DNA from: Synechococcus sp. AG-686-F08
Lineage (GTDB): Bacteria > Cyanobacteriota > Cyanobacteriia > PCC-6307 > Cyanobiaceae
NCBI GenBank assembly: GCA_003210315.1
Contig: QCVQ01000016.1
Coordinates: 1-38,297 of the forward strand
DNA length: 38,297 bases
Direction of reading: 5' to 3'
Part shown: in pieces, positions 16,785-23,507 of the stretch
Layout: the number at the start of each line of letters is the position of its first letter
Position numbering within the stretch: the first letter of the stretch is position 1
Program-made: the position numbers and the translations under genes
Notes under the pieces: model-generated
Seen by the model: only the letters and a program-made list of their open reading frames with translations
Database searches by the model: none
Told to the model about the DNA's origin: nothing

Positions 16785-18319
16785 GTCTCGGTTGTGTGGT
16801 CGAGACCTGGAATCAGCGCCGCTGCAGCAATGAGTCCGAGCCCCAGGATCATCAATGCAGGCCACAGCGCTGCGGCGAGCCTTTCGTCGCTCGCGTATTG
16901 AAAGACCCGCACCGAAAGGGTGTCGAAATCAAAGGGTCGCAGCGCGAAGGTCAGAGGCAACTCCTTCACGGTGTCTACAAAGACAAGGAGTGCACCAACT
17001 GCGAGCGGGCCCCGCAGCAGGGGAATGTGAATGCGACGGAGCACATCCGGCCATCGGCAGCCCAGGCCACTGGCTGCTTCATCCAGGCTGGGTGACATTC
17101 GTTCTAAACCTGCATCAAGCCCCCCTTTGGCAACGGCAAGGAACCGATCGCTGTAGCCCCAGAGCAAAAGCAGGATTGGTGAAAGCTGCCATGGTCCACC
17201 GATGATCAGTAAGGCCAGAGCCAGAACGGCTCCTGGAATGGCGTACCCGAGCCCGGCGAGAAAGGTGAGGCTATGCAACCAAGGGGCCGTGGTCCAGCGC
17301 TTTGTGATCGCAAGCAGCAAGGCAGCTGCTAATGCCAAGCCTGCAGCTGCAAGGGCGAGACCAAGACTGCGCAAGGTCAGCAGCAATAGCTCTGGCTGTA
17401 ATCCGGTTTGAAGTTGATCAAGGTTCAAGCAGGCCCAGATCAATGGTGTGCCAATGCTCAGAAACGGAGGAATGAATCCCAAGGCCTGAGCGGCCAAGGC
17501 TCTCGTACCAGTGAGAGTCCAGTTGGGAGATTCACCACCCGTTAGTCCTTCGGACCATCGACGGCTTCGACGCCGCAGTTTGCGTTCGCCGATCAACAGT
17601 CCTGTCACGATGATCAGTGTGACCAGGGCAAGTCCGACCGCACCTGCTGGGTTTCCTTCAAGTTGCCAGGCCTGGAGAATTCCAGCGGAGAGGCTTGGGA
17701 TTCCCAGGAGTTGGACGGCGCCAAGTTCGTTGACGACTTCCATGCCCATTAGGGCGATTCCGGCTCCGATGGCAGGGAGAGCCATCGGGAGAGCGATGCG
17801 TCGAAAGCTTTCCCACGGGCCAACGCCCAGGCAACGGCAGGCTTCAAGCTGACGGCGCCCGCAGATGCTGAAGCTTTCAGTGCTGAGAAGGAAAACGTAG
17901 GGGTAAGTGCTCAACGCCATGACCAGCACCCCCCAGCCCAGACCATGAATTCGGATCCCATGGATGCTGCCCAGATCAACGAGCGTTGCAGCCAGCAGGT
18001 ACGAAGGGCTGGCGAGTGGGAGCAGCTGGGCAATCCTTAGCAGGCGTCGGCCTGGAAAGCGGCAATTGGCGAGGAGCCAGCCGTTCGCGGAGCCAAGAAC
18101 GGCTCCGAGGCTCGCTGTGCCAAGCAGCAGGAGAGAGGTGCCTCGGATTTGGATCAGCCCATCGGCGCCAAGGCTGGCCGTACCCAGAAGGAGGCCTTTC
18201 ATCCCCTCACCGATTAATCCGCCTAGGGGAAAGAGCGCGAGCGCGGCGAGGAGGCAGGCCAAGACCGCCAAGAGAGTTCGCCCCTGTTGCCATTGGCTTT
18301 GCAAGCTCTTGCTTGTCAT
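16781..18319 (-). CDS. futB: Iron(III) ABC transporter permease, FutB/SfuB-like
   Basis: This 512-aa integral membrane protein is made of two fused permease halves, about twelve spans in total. Each half has an EAA-type coupling loop: EACRCLGVGPWESFRRIALP near residue 160, and EAASGLGCRWPDVLRRIHIP near residue 420. The second half continues with VDTVKELPLTFALRPFDFDTL, a hallmark of the FbpB/SfuB/FutB ferric-iron permeases. It would work with a periplasmic FutA-type binding protein and a FutC-type ATPase, neither of which lies in this window. A Fur-like palindrome lies about 170 bp upstream (18491-18507). Confidence 0.88.
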   Translation of the reverse strand: MTSKSLQSQWQQGRTLLAVLACLLAALALFPLGGLIGEGMKGLLLGTASLGADGLIQIRGTSLLLLGTASLGAVLGSANGWLLANCRFPGRRLLRIAQLLPLASPSYLLAATLVDLGSIHGIRIHGLGWGVLVMALSTYPYVFLLSTESFSICGRRQLEACRCLGVGPWESFRRIALPMALPAIGAGIALMGMEVVNELGAVQLLGIPSLSAGILQAWQLEGNPAGAVGLALVTLIIVTGLLIGERKLRRRSRRWSEGLTGGESPNWTLTGTRALAAQALGFIPPFLSIGTPLIWACLNLDQLQTGLQPELLLLTLRSLGLALAAAGLALAAALLLAITKRWTTAPWLHSLTFLAGLGYAIPGAVLALALLIIGGPWQLSPILLLLWGYSDRFLAVAKGGLDAGLERMSPSLDEAASGLGCRWPDVLRRIHIPLLRGPLAVGALLVFVDTVKELPLTFALRPFDFDTLSVRVFQYASDERLAAALWPALMILGLGLIAAAALIPGLDHTTET

Positions 18320-18490
18320 GAGAGGCAGCGCTTATCCATCGATGTCACCCAACCGATCGCTTTGGCGAATCGCTGTTGAGGAGATTGATCTCCAAAGGCC
18401 TATCACTCGAAAATTCTCAACGATGAAATGAAGTCAGGCCCACTTCGACGCAATGGCTTGCCACCGACTTGCATTCACACCTTAAACCTG

Positions 18491-18507
18491 TTGAGAACGA
18501 TACTCAA
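18491..18507. promoter_or_regulatory. Fur-box-like palindrome upstream of the iron permease
   Basis: The 17 bp TTGAGAACGATACTCAA contain TTGAG and CTCAA arms in perfect inversion. The central 15 bp match the classical 7-1-7 Fur site TGAGAATnATTCTCA at 12 of 14 specified positions. The site lies in the spacer upstream of futB and downstream of the 49-aa gene, both on the minus strand. Iron control of futB through Fur is the natural reading but is inferred. The 170-bp distance to the start codon implies a long leader. Confidence 0.45.
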
Positions 18508-18582
18508 GAACAACTGGCTTTGCTTGGTCGCCTTCCTGTTCAATCCCTCGGTTGCAGAATGGAATGGACGGAGGAGACGCCG

Positions 18583-18732
18583 TCAGCGTCGATTTGTACG
18601 CACAGGAACTGGAATGAGAGCGGGTTCCATCAATCCGCCACCGCTGTTGTCGTCATCGTCAGAGTTGGCAGTGAACCAAAGGACAATGCCGATAAGAATG
18701 CAACAAGTTCCCAGAAGGGTGAGCTCCAACAT
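18583..18732 (-). CDS. 49-aa small membrane protein with acidic linker
   Basis: ATG at 18730-18732 to TGA at 18583-18585 encodes a 49-aa product. Residues 3-20 are a hydrophobic span ending in IVLWF. After TANS come four consecutive Asp (residues 25-28), then NSGGG and a C-terminal tail with Pro, Val and three Arg. The coherent membrane-plus-tail layout makes it far more protein-like than the two longer overlapping + strand frames in the same place. No family recognised. It lies 89 bp downstream of the CobW gene on the same strand. Confidence 0.6.
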   Translation of the reverse strand: MLELTLLGTCCILIGIVLWFTANSDDDDNSGGGLMEPALIPVPVRTNRR

Positions 18733-18821
18733 CGCCAACCCAAAGTTGAGATGACTCTAGTCAGAATGCTTGGGTTTCGACATCCTGCTCTGAACGCAAA
18801 CGTTGGAATGGATCGATTGAT

Positions 18822-19907
18822 TTAGGTGGATTCTTTCCCTGAATCGGTGGAGACGCACTCTTGAAGCTGCTCCCTGAGGGCGCTGTGGTCCATCTCCTGA
18901 CCGATCAACACCAGCTGGTTCTTGCGTTTGCCATTCCAATCGCTGTCATCAATAGAGAAGCGTTTTCCAGCTAAGTGGAAAACATGACGCTTTTCACTTT
19001 CGTTGAACCAAAGGATGCCTTTGGCGCGAAACACGCTGTCTGGCAATTGATTGTCGAGGAAGTTTTGAAATTTGCGAAGGGCGAAGGGCCCGTCGCTACT
19101 GAATGAAAGGGAGGTGTAGCCCTCGATGTCTAGATGATCCCCATGGTCATGGTGGCTGTGGTCATGGTGCGCATGATCGTGGCCGTGGTGGTCATGGTCA
19201 TGGCCGTGGTGGACATGGTCATGGTGGCTGTGGTCATGGCTGTGGTCGTGATCGGCTGTGTGCGCGATGCGATCGCTCTCAAACAACCCAACACTCATCA
19301 AGAGAGGCAGGGGAACATCTCCTTTCACGGAATGAAGAATGCGTGCATCTTTTTTGATGCTGCGCAGGCTTTCTTCCAATTCTTTGACACGATCTTTTGA
19401 TACTAAATCTGTTTTGTTAAGTAAAAGAATGTCTCCGTAAATGATTTGAGAGCGCCCTACTTCACTCTCAAAAACGCGAGCATTGCAATTTTCAGCATCG
19501 ATCAAGGTGATGATTGAATCCAGCCTGGTCTGGTCTCGTAGCTCACTGCCTAGAAATGTCATGGCTACGGGAAGTGGATCGGCCAGTCCTGTGGTCTCCA
19601 CAACCAAATAGTCCAAAGGTTCAGGACGCTTCAGAATTCGCTCAACGGCTTCCAATAACTCACCGTTGATGGTGCAGCAGATGCAGCCATTGCTGAGTTC
19701 CACCATGTCTGCACTGGTGCTCACCACGAGGTCGTTGTCAATACCAATCTCTCCAAACTCGTTCACGAGAACGGCAGTTTTGAGCCCGTCTTGATTGCTG
19801 AGAATGTGGTTGAGAAGAGTGGTTTTACCGGCGCCTAGGAATCCAGTGAGAATCGTGACAGGTGTGCCGTTGGTCTCAATTCTCTGGTTGGAAGCAGTCG
19901 CTGACAT
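18822..19907 (-). CDS. CobW/COG0523 family GTPase with His-rich metal loop
   Basis: This 361-aa P-loop GTPase has the Walker A GFLGAGKTT (residues 22-30), the metal-binding GCICC (74-78), ETTGLADP (104-111) and the guanine-specificity motif NKTD (164-167). A segment at residues 216-258 contains 23 His, many as His-Asp pairs, followed by the CobW C-terminal domain (ILWFNESEKRHVFHLAGKR). The family comprises metal chaperones for zinc, cobalt or nitrile-hydratase metals. The His loop favours zinc, as in ZagA/YeiR-type members, but cobalt for corrins is not excluded. It follows the pterin dehydratase gene by 8 bp and is probably cotranscribed with it. Confidence 0.92.
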   Translation of the reverse strand: MSATASNQRIETNGTPVTILTGFLGAGKTTLLNHILSNQDGLKTAVLVNEFGEIGIDNDLVVSTSADMVELSNGCICCTINGELLEAVERILKRPEPLDYLVVETTGLADPLPVAMTFLGSELRDQTRLDSIITLIDAENCNARVFESEVGRSQIIYGDILLLNKTDLVSKDRVKELEESLRSIKKDARILHSVKGDVPLPLLMSVGLFESDRIAHTADHDHSHDHSHHDHVHHGHDHDHHGHDHAHHDHSHHDHGDHLDIEGYTSLSFSSDGPFALRKFQNFLDNQLPDSVFRAKGILWFNESEKRHVFHLAGKRFSIDDSDWNGKRKNQLVLIGQEMDHSALREQLQECVSTDSGKEST

Positions 19908-19915
19908 GGCCGGTG

Positions 19916-20215
19916 TTAGAGGGTTGGGGAGAGGGAGTCGATCGCTTGCGCTAATTCCGCATCACGGCTGGACAGTCCACCAAGATCATGGGTCGTGAGC
20001 CGAATGGTGACACGGTTGTAGACATTGCTCCACTCCGGATGGTGATTGGCGCGTTCGGCGAGAAGTGCAACCTGAGTCATGAACCCAAAGGCTTCAACAA
20101 AGGAGTGAAAGCGCCACTCTCTTTCCAACCCATCAGCCGCCATGGTCCAGTTAGGGCAAGAGGAGCAGAGGTTCTGGCGTGCAGCGTCATCGAGCAAAAC
20201 AGCTTGCTTTGACAT
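19916..20215 (-). CDS. phhB: Pterin-4a-carbinolamine dehydratase
   Basis: This 99-aa protein of the PCD/DCoH family dehydrates 4a-hydroxytetrahydropterins in pterin recycling. Features are the [21 protein letters not shown] segment (motif [13 protein letters not shown]) and the active-site [14 protein letters not shown], followed by [13 protein letters not shown]. The length is normal for the family. ATG at 20215. No aromatic amino acid hydroxylase gene is in the window. The pairing with a CobW-family metal chaperone suggests a metal- or pterin-dependent context, but that is inference. Confidence 0.93.
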   Translation of the reverse strand: MSKQAVLLDDAARQNLCSSCPNWTMAADGLEREWRFHSFVEAFGFMTQVALLAERANHHPEWSNVYNRVTIRLTTHDLGGLSSRDAELAQAIDSLSPTL

Positions 20216-20247
20216 GGATGAATCTGGATCTTGTGCTGAGAGAAGTG

Positions 20248-20260
20248 TGGTTCAGAACCA
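20248..20260. promoter_or_regulatory. 13-bp perfect inverted repeat between phhB and the exported pair
   Basis: TGGTTC-A-GAACCA is a perfect 6-1-6 palindrome in the 87-bp divergent spacer between phhB and the first Cys-containing exported gene. It may be an operator. No regulator is identified and a single palindrome of this size could be chance. Confidence 0.3.
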
Positions 20261-20275
20261 AACGATTGGAAGAAC

Positions 20276-20300
20276 CGCCCCTAATGTTTTAGGGCGTTTT
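20276..20300 (+). terminator. Terminator-like hairpin just before the 20303 gene
   Basis: CGCCC (20276-20280) pairs with GGGCG (20292-20296), extended inside by TAA/TTA with one bulged C, and TTTT follows at 20297-20300. It has the form of a weak intrinsic terminator on the + strand. No + strand gene lies upstream for several kilobases and a coding start follows within three bases. It could be a leader attenuator or a structure affecting translation. Confidence 0.35.
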
Positions 20301-20302
20301 GA

Positions 20303-20596
20303 GTGCCAATGGCGATGGCGCCCTTGCTTGGTCGTGCTTTCTCTCTGCGGACCTGGGCTTTGAGCTCTTTCCTTGCCTCAACAACTCTTGTGTTGTCGGC
20401 TTGTCAGGCCCCATCAGCCGTGGCGCAGCGGAGTGTCAAAAAGATCGAGAGCCATTGTCCGCAGGGCTATGTGGACATGCTCAATGGAAAATGCAGCACG
20501 CTCGGAATGATGACCCATACGGTCCAAGCCATCGATGGCCGATCCTGTCCATCTGGATGGGTGGATGTGGGGGGAGGGTATTGCCGCAAACGATGA
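20303..20596 (+). CDS. Small exported lipoprotein-like Cys protein, tandem copy 1
   Basis: The GTG at 20303 (alternatives are ATG 20309 and 20315) opens a protein of up to 97 aa. A signal peptide ends in VLSAC, which fits a lipobox, so the mature protein is likely lipid-anchored at Cys. The mature part has two similar halves around Cys pairs: HCPQGYVDMLNGKC and SCPSGWVDVGGGYCRKR. The adjacent gene encodes a clear paralogue with the same spacing of Gly-Tyr/Trp-Val and Cys. No family recognised. Confidence 0.65.
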   Translation: MPMAMAPLLGRAFSLRTWALSSFLASTTLVLSACQAPSAVAQRSVKKIESHCPQGYVDMLNGKCSTLGMMTHTVQAIDGRSCPSGWVDVGGGYCRKR

Positions 20597-20657
20597 GGGT
20601 TGCTTTCTGTTGCCAGGCAATGCCATCACTAAGGTGCCAAAAGTTGATGCAACTCGA

Positions 20658-20891
20658 ATGGTTCGTTTATTTGCTCTTGGGATGTTGTTGTCTCTGGTTG
20701 CACCCACCGACGCCCTCGCTCAGAAAAGAATCCCGAAAGCTAAGGGTCACAATCAGTGTCCACTGGGTTATGTCAACACGCTTGGGACCACCTGCGTTTC
20801 GCCCATTTATTATGAAATGAGGGCAACGAATGGTGAAGCTTGCCTCTCCGGTTGGATGAATGTTGGAGCTGGTTACTGCAGGAAAAAGTAG
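20658..20891 (+). CDS. Small exported Cys protein, tandem copy 2
   Basis: The frame is open from 20535, but the ATG at 20658 gives a standard signal peptide (MVRLFALGMLLSLVAPTDALA, cleaved before QKR) and 77 aa in total. The mature domain, QCPLGYVNTLGTTC followed by CLSGWMNVGAGYCRKK, aligns with that of the preceding gene. Unlike copy 1 there is no lipobox, so this copy is probably released to the periplasm. The 61-bp gap suggests one transcript. No family recognised. Confidence 0.65.
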   Translation: MVRLFALGMLLSLVAPTDALAQKRIPKAKGHNQCPLGYVNTLGTTCVSPIYYEMRATNGEACLSGWMNVGAGYCRKK

Positions 20892-20899
20892 GTCTAAGC

Positions 20900-21112
20900 A
20901 TGAATCTGCAGCCCGTTGCTTTTTGGTCTCTTAAACCGTGGTGGTGTCAGCCCTGGAGCATTTTGCTTACAGGACTTGTGATTTCAATAGGTAGCTGGTT
21001 CTTCCTTCATCGCCTGTGGATCACTCTTCCCATCACGCTGGCGATTTTGGCTTGGTGGATTTTGTTTCTGGTGCTTGTGCCTGCTGCTTACAGCAGGCAA
21101 GAGAATGCTTGA
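20900..21112 (+). CDS. Two-span small membrane protein, 70 aa, cyanobacterial conserved type
   Basis: ATG at 20900 gives 70 aa starting MNLQPVAFWSLKPWWCQPWS. The WSLKPWWCQPWSI segment is followed by two hydrophobic spans (LLTGLVISIGSWFF and LPITLAILAWWILFLVLV). I recall this KPWWCQPWS opening from a cyanobacterial and plastid-related DUF family (possibly DUF6737), function unknown. A perfect 8-bp stem (GCCTGCTG-CTTA-CAGCAGGC, 21079-21098) lies within the last codons. It may stabilise or end the transcript but lacks a U tract. Confidence 0.7.
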   Translation: MNLQPVAFWSLKPWWCQPWSILLTGLVISIGSWFFLHRLWITLPITLAILAWWILFLVLVPAAYSRQENA

Positions 21113-21228
21113 ACGCTGTCTGGACCAAACCATCACGCTGCATGGGTGAATCGGCACCGATGAAATGTGTTGGTGTTTTCACCTTCAAGCACCGAGCTGT
21201 ATAGGGTTCATTAAGAGATGGAGCCCAG

Positions 21229-22764
21229 ATGGGATCCAGGACAATGGCCTGGGATCGGTTAGGCGATTACCTGCATCAGACCAAAATCATTGGCTCCATT
21301 GCAAGCACGCTCTACTGGGACCAAAACACGCGCATGCCCTCCGGGGGTGCTGCCTGGCGTGGAGAGCAGTTGGCGCTACTTGCAATTCAATTGCATTCCC
21401 GGCAAAGCTCACGTGAGTATGCCGAACTGATCCAGGGTGCACGCGTGGAGTGGAGTCAGTCAGGGCTTTCAACGACTGAGCAGGCTGCTCGCGGCCGAAA
21501 CCTTGATCTGCTTGAACAGGATCTAAGCCGACAACAAGCGTTAGACCCCGCATTGGTGGCAGCGTTGGCAACGGCAAAATCCGATGGCTACAACAACTGG
21601 CAACAAGCACGAGCTGACTCCGATTTCGGCTTGTTTGCTCCCTCCTTGCGCACCATGATTGGATTGCGTCAGGAGCAGGCTCGCCAGCTTGCGGAGCCGC
21701 GCAGTTGTTGGGAAACACTTGCTCAGCCATTTGAGCCAGATCTCACCTTGAAGCGGCTGCAGGAGTTGTTCGCTCCGCTTCGGCAGCGGTTGCCAGAGTT
21801 GTTGAAACGGGCTGGCGGGCAGCCACGTGAGCGAGAGCTCAGTTGGGATCTTCCAGAACCAGCACAGCAACAACTCTGCGACAGGTTGTTGACCTCCTGG
21901 GGACGCGATGCGTCGATCACCTGTGTTGCGCGATCTCCCCATCCGTTCTCGATCACGCTTGGTCCGCGCGACTACAGAATCACGACCAGAGTTGTTCCGG
22001 GGCAACCGCTCTCCTGCTTCCTGGCCACAGCCCATGAATGGGGCCATTCCCTTTATGAGCAGGGGCTTCCTGATCAGAAACATCAATGGTTTGCCTGGCC
22101 TCTGGGCCAGGCAACATCCATGGCTGTTCACGAAAGTCAATCGCTGTTTTGGGAAAACCGAGTGGCGAGAAGTCAGCCGTTTGCGCAGCAGTGGTGGCCA
22201 GACTTCGAGGCTGCCGGCGCGCCGCTGCCCTCAGCAGACGCACTTTGGAGAGCGATGAATCCTTTGGCTCCGGGGCTGAATCGGGTGGAGGCTGATGAGC
22301 TCAGCTACGGGCTACACATCATGATCCGAACGGATCTAGAAATTGCTTTGCTCGAGCAAGGCTTGCCAGTAGAGGAGCTTCCCGCTGAATGGAATCGGCG
22401 TTATGGAGAGCTGCTTGGAGTCACGCCATCCAATGACGCAGAGGGCTGCCTTCAGGATGTGCACTGGAGCGAAGGACTGTTCGGGTATTTCCCTTCCTAC
22501 CTGCTTGGACATTTGATCAGTGCTCAGCTGAGCGAGGCGATGGCTGCTGCCATTGGACCTCCTGAGGAGCATGTCCGCAGGGGTGACGTTTCATCCTTGT
22601 TGGACTGGCTCCGTGAGAATGTGCATCCCGTCGGCCGGGCCATGAATGCGGAACAACTGGTGCAGACGGTGAGTGGCCGAGCGCTGACATCTGAACCATT
22701 CCTGAGCTATTTGGAAGACAAGCTCGACCGGGTCTTGGCCACGAGCCCTGTGTGCGGCACGTAG
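21229..22764 (+). CDS. M32 family metallocarboxypeptidase (Taq type)
   Basis: This 511-aa zinc carboxypeptidase has the family motifs in order: HPFSITLGPRDYRITTRV (HPF and DxRxT), TAHEWGHSLYEQG with the HExxH zinc site near residue 269, HESQSLFWEN supplying the third ligand Glu near residue 302, and IMIRTDLEIALLEQG. The enzyme removes C-terminal residues from peptides in the cytosol. The start may be ATG 21229 or ATG 21244 (MAWDRLGDYL). The length is normal for the family. It follows a 116-bp spacer in which I see no gene. Confidence 0.93.
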   Translation: MGSRTMAWDRLGDYLHQTKIIGSIASTLYWDQNTRMPSGGAAWRGEQLALLAIQLHSRQSSREYAELIQGARVEWSQSGLSTTEQAARGRNLDLLEQDLSRQQALDPALVAALATAKSDGYNNWQQARADSDFGLFAPSLRTMIGLRQEQARQLAEPRSCWETLAQPFEPDLTLKRLQELFAPLRQRLPELLKRAGGQPRERELSWDLPEPAQQQLCDRLLTSWGRDASITCVARSPHPFSITLGPRDYRITTRVVPGQPLSCFLATAHEWGHSLYEQGLPDQKHQWFAWPLGQATSMAVHESQSLFWENRVARSQPFAQQWWPDFEAAGAPLPSADALWRAMNPLAPGLNRVEADELSYGLHIMIRTDLEIALLEQGLPVEELPAEWNRRYGELLGVTPSNDAEGCLQDVHWSEGLFGYFPSYLLGHLISAQLSEAMAAAIGPPEEHVRRGDVSSLLDWLRENVHPVGRAMNAEQLVQTVSGRALTSEPFLSYLEDKLDRVLATSPVCGT

Positions 22765-22846
22765 TCGTTACTGTGCTGACACGCTTGCGTGCTTTCTGGT
22801 GATGGTCTGGCTCCCCGTAGGATTCCGGCGCTGATCGTCCTCTCCC

Positions 22847-23434
22847 ATGGCCAATCTTGACCAGGCTCCAAGCCGCAGCATGCCCAACTTGCTTCATGTG
22901 CTGCCGGCCTTTGCTGATGAGGCTGAGCTCCGCCTCAACACCATCGTGGAGCTCAACTCCAACACGATCAACAAGTATGAGCTGATTACAGAAACAGGTC
23001 ATCTCAAGCTGGATCGGGTTGGTTACTCCTCTCTGGCTTACCCCTTTGCCTATGGCTGTATTCCTCGCACTTGGGACGAGGACGGAGATCCTCTTGATAT
23101 TGAGATCGTGAATGTGACTGAACCCTTAATTCCGGGTTCGATCGTGGAAGCAAGAATCATCGGGATTATGACCTTTGACGATGGTGGCGAGGTTGATGAC
23201 AAAGTGATCGCCGTTTTGGCCGATGACAAACGTGTTGATCACATCAAGAGCTTCGAAGATCTTGGTGAGCAATGGAAGAAAGAAACCACTTACTACTGGG
23301 AGCACTACAAAGATCTCAAAAAGCCTGGTACCTGCACCGTGAATGGGTTCTTTGGCACCGAAAAAGCTGTGGAGATCATCAAGAGCTGCGAAGCTCGTTA
23401 TATGGCTGAGATTGATCCAAAGTTGGTTGATTGA
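22847..23434 (+). CDS. ppa: Inorganic pyrophosphatase (family I)
   Basis: This 195-aa soluble enzyme hydrolyses pyrophosphate to phosphate. The family core is intact: KYELITETGHLKLDR, YPFAYGCIPRTWDEDGDPLD with the metal-binding Asp cluster, IGIMTFDDGGEVDDKVIAV, and the late Lys/Tyr-rich HYKDLKKPGTC. The N-terminus (MANLDQAPSRSMPNLLHV) is the cyanobacterial type. The gene is followed by a strong terminator and faces the Coq4-like gene convergently. Confidence 0.95.
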   Translation: MANLDQAPSRSMPNLLHVLPAFADEAELRLNTIVELNSNTINKYELITETGHLKLDRVGYSSLAYPFAYGCIPRTWDEDGDPLDIEIVNVTEPLIPGSIVEARIIGIMTFDDGGEVDDKVIAVLADDKRVDHIKSFEDLGEQWKKETTYYWEHYKDLKKPGTCTVNGFFGTEKAVEIIKSCEARYMAEIDPKLVD

Positions 23435-23464
23435 TCTCTGTAAATCTCTATTTAATGAGTCATT

Positions 23465-23491
23465 AAAAGCGGGGTCAGGCCCCGCTTTTTT
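23465..23491 (+). terminator. Strong intrinsic terminator after ppa, probably bidirectional
   Basis: AAAAGCGGGG (23465-23474) pairs perfectly with CCCCGCTTTT (23480-23489) around a TCAGG loop, and the U tract runs on past the stem. Read on the minus strand the same element also ends in Ts, so it likely serves the convergent Coq4-like gene as well. Confidence 0.9.
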
Positions 23492-23507
23492 ATTGTTATC
23501 GGTTGAT

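Noticed and set aside
18428-18825. Two overlapping + strand frames of 108 and 118 codons
   Set aside because: Neither has protein-like composition (Arg/Pro-rich and low-structure tracts). They lie opposite a coherent 49-aa membrane protein on the minus strand and end over the CobW gene flank.
19103-19260. Short DNA repeats considered as a CRISPR or tandem-repeat element
   Set aside because: The repeat units are His-Asp codons in frame within the CobW gene, with no spacers of constant length.
19103-19400. + strand frames rich in Gly-His-Gly or Val-Met-Val repeats
   Set aside because: They are the antisense reading of the His/Asp codon repeats in the CobW metal loop. The repetitive composition is a by-product.
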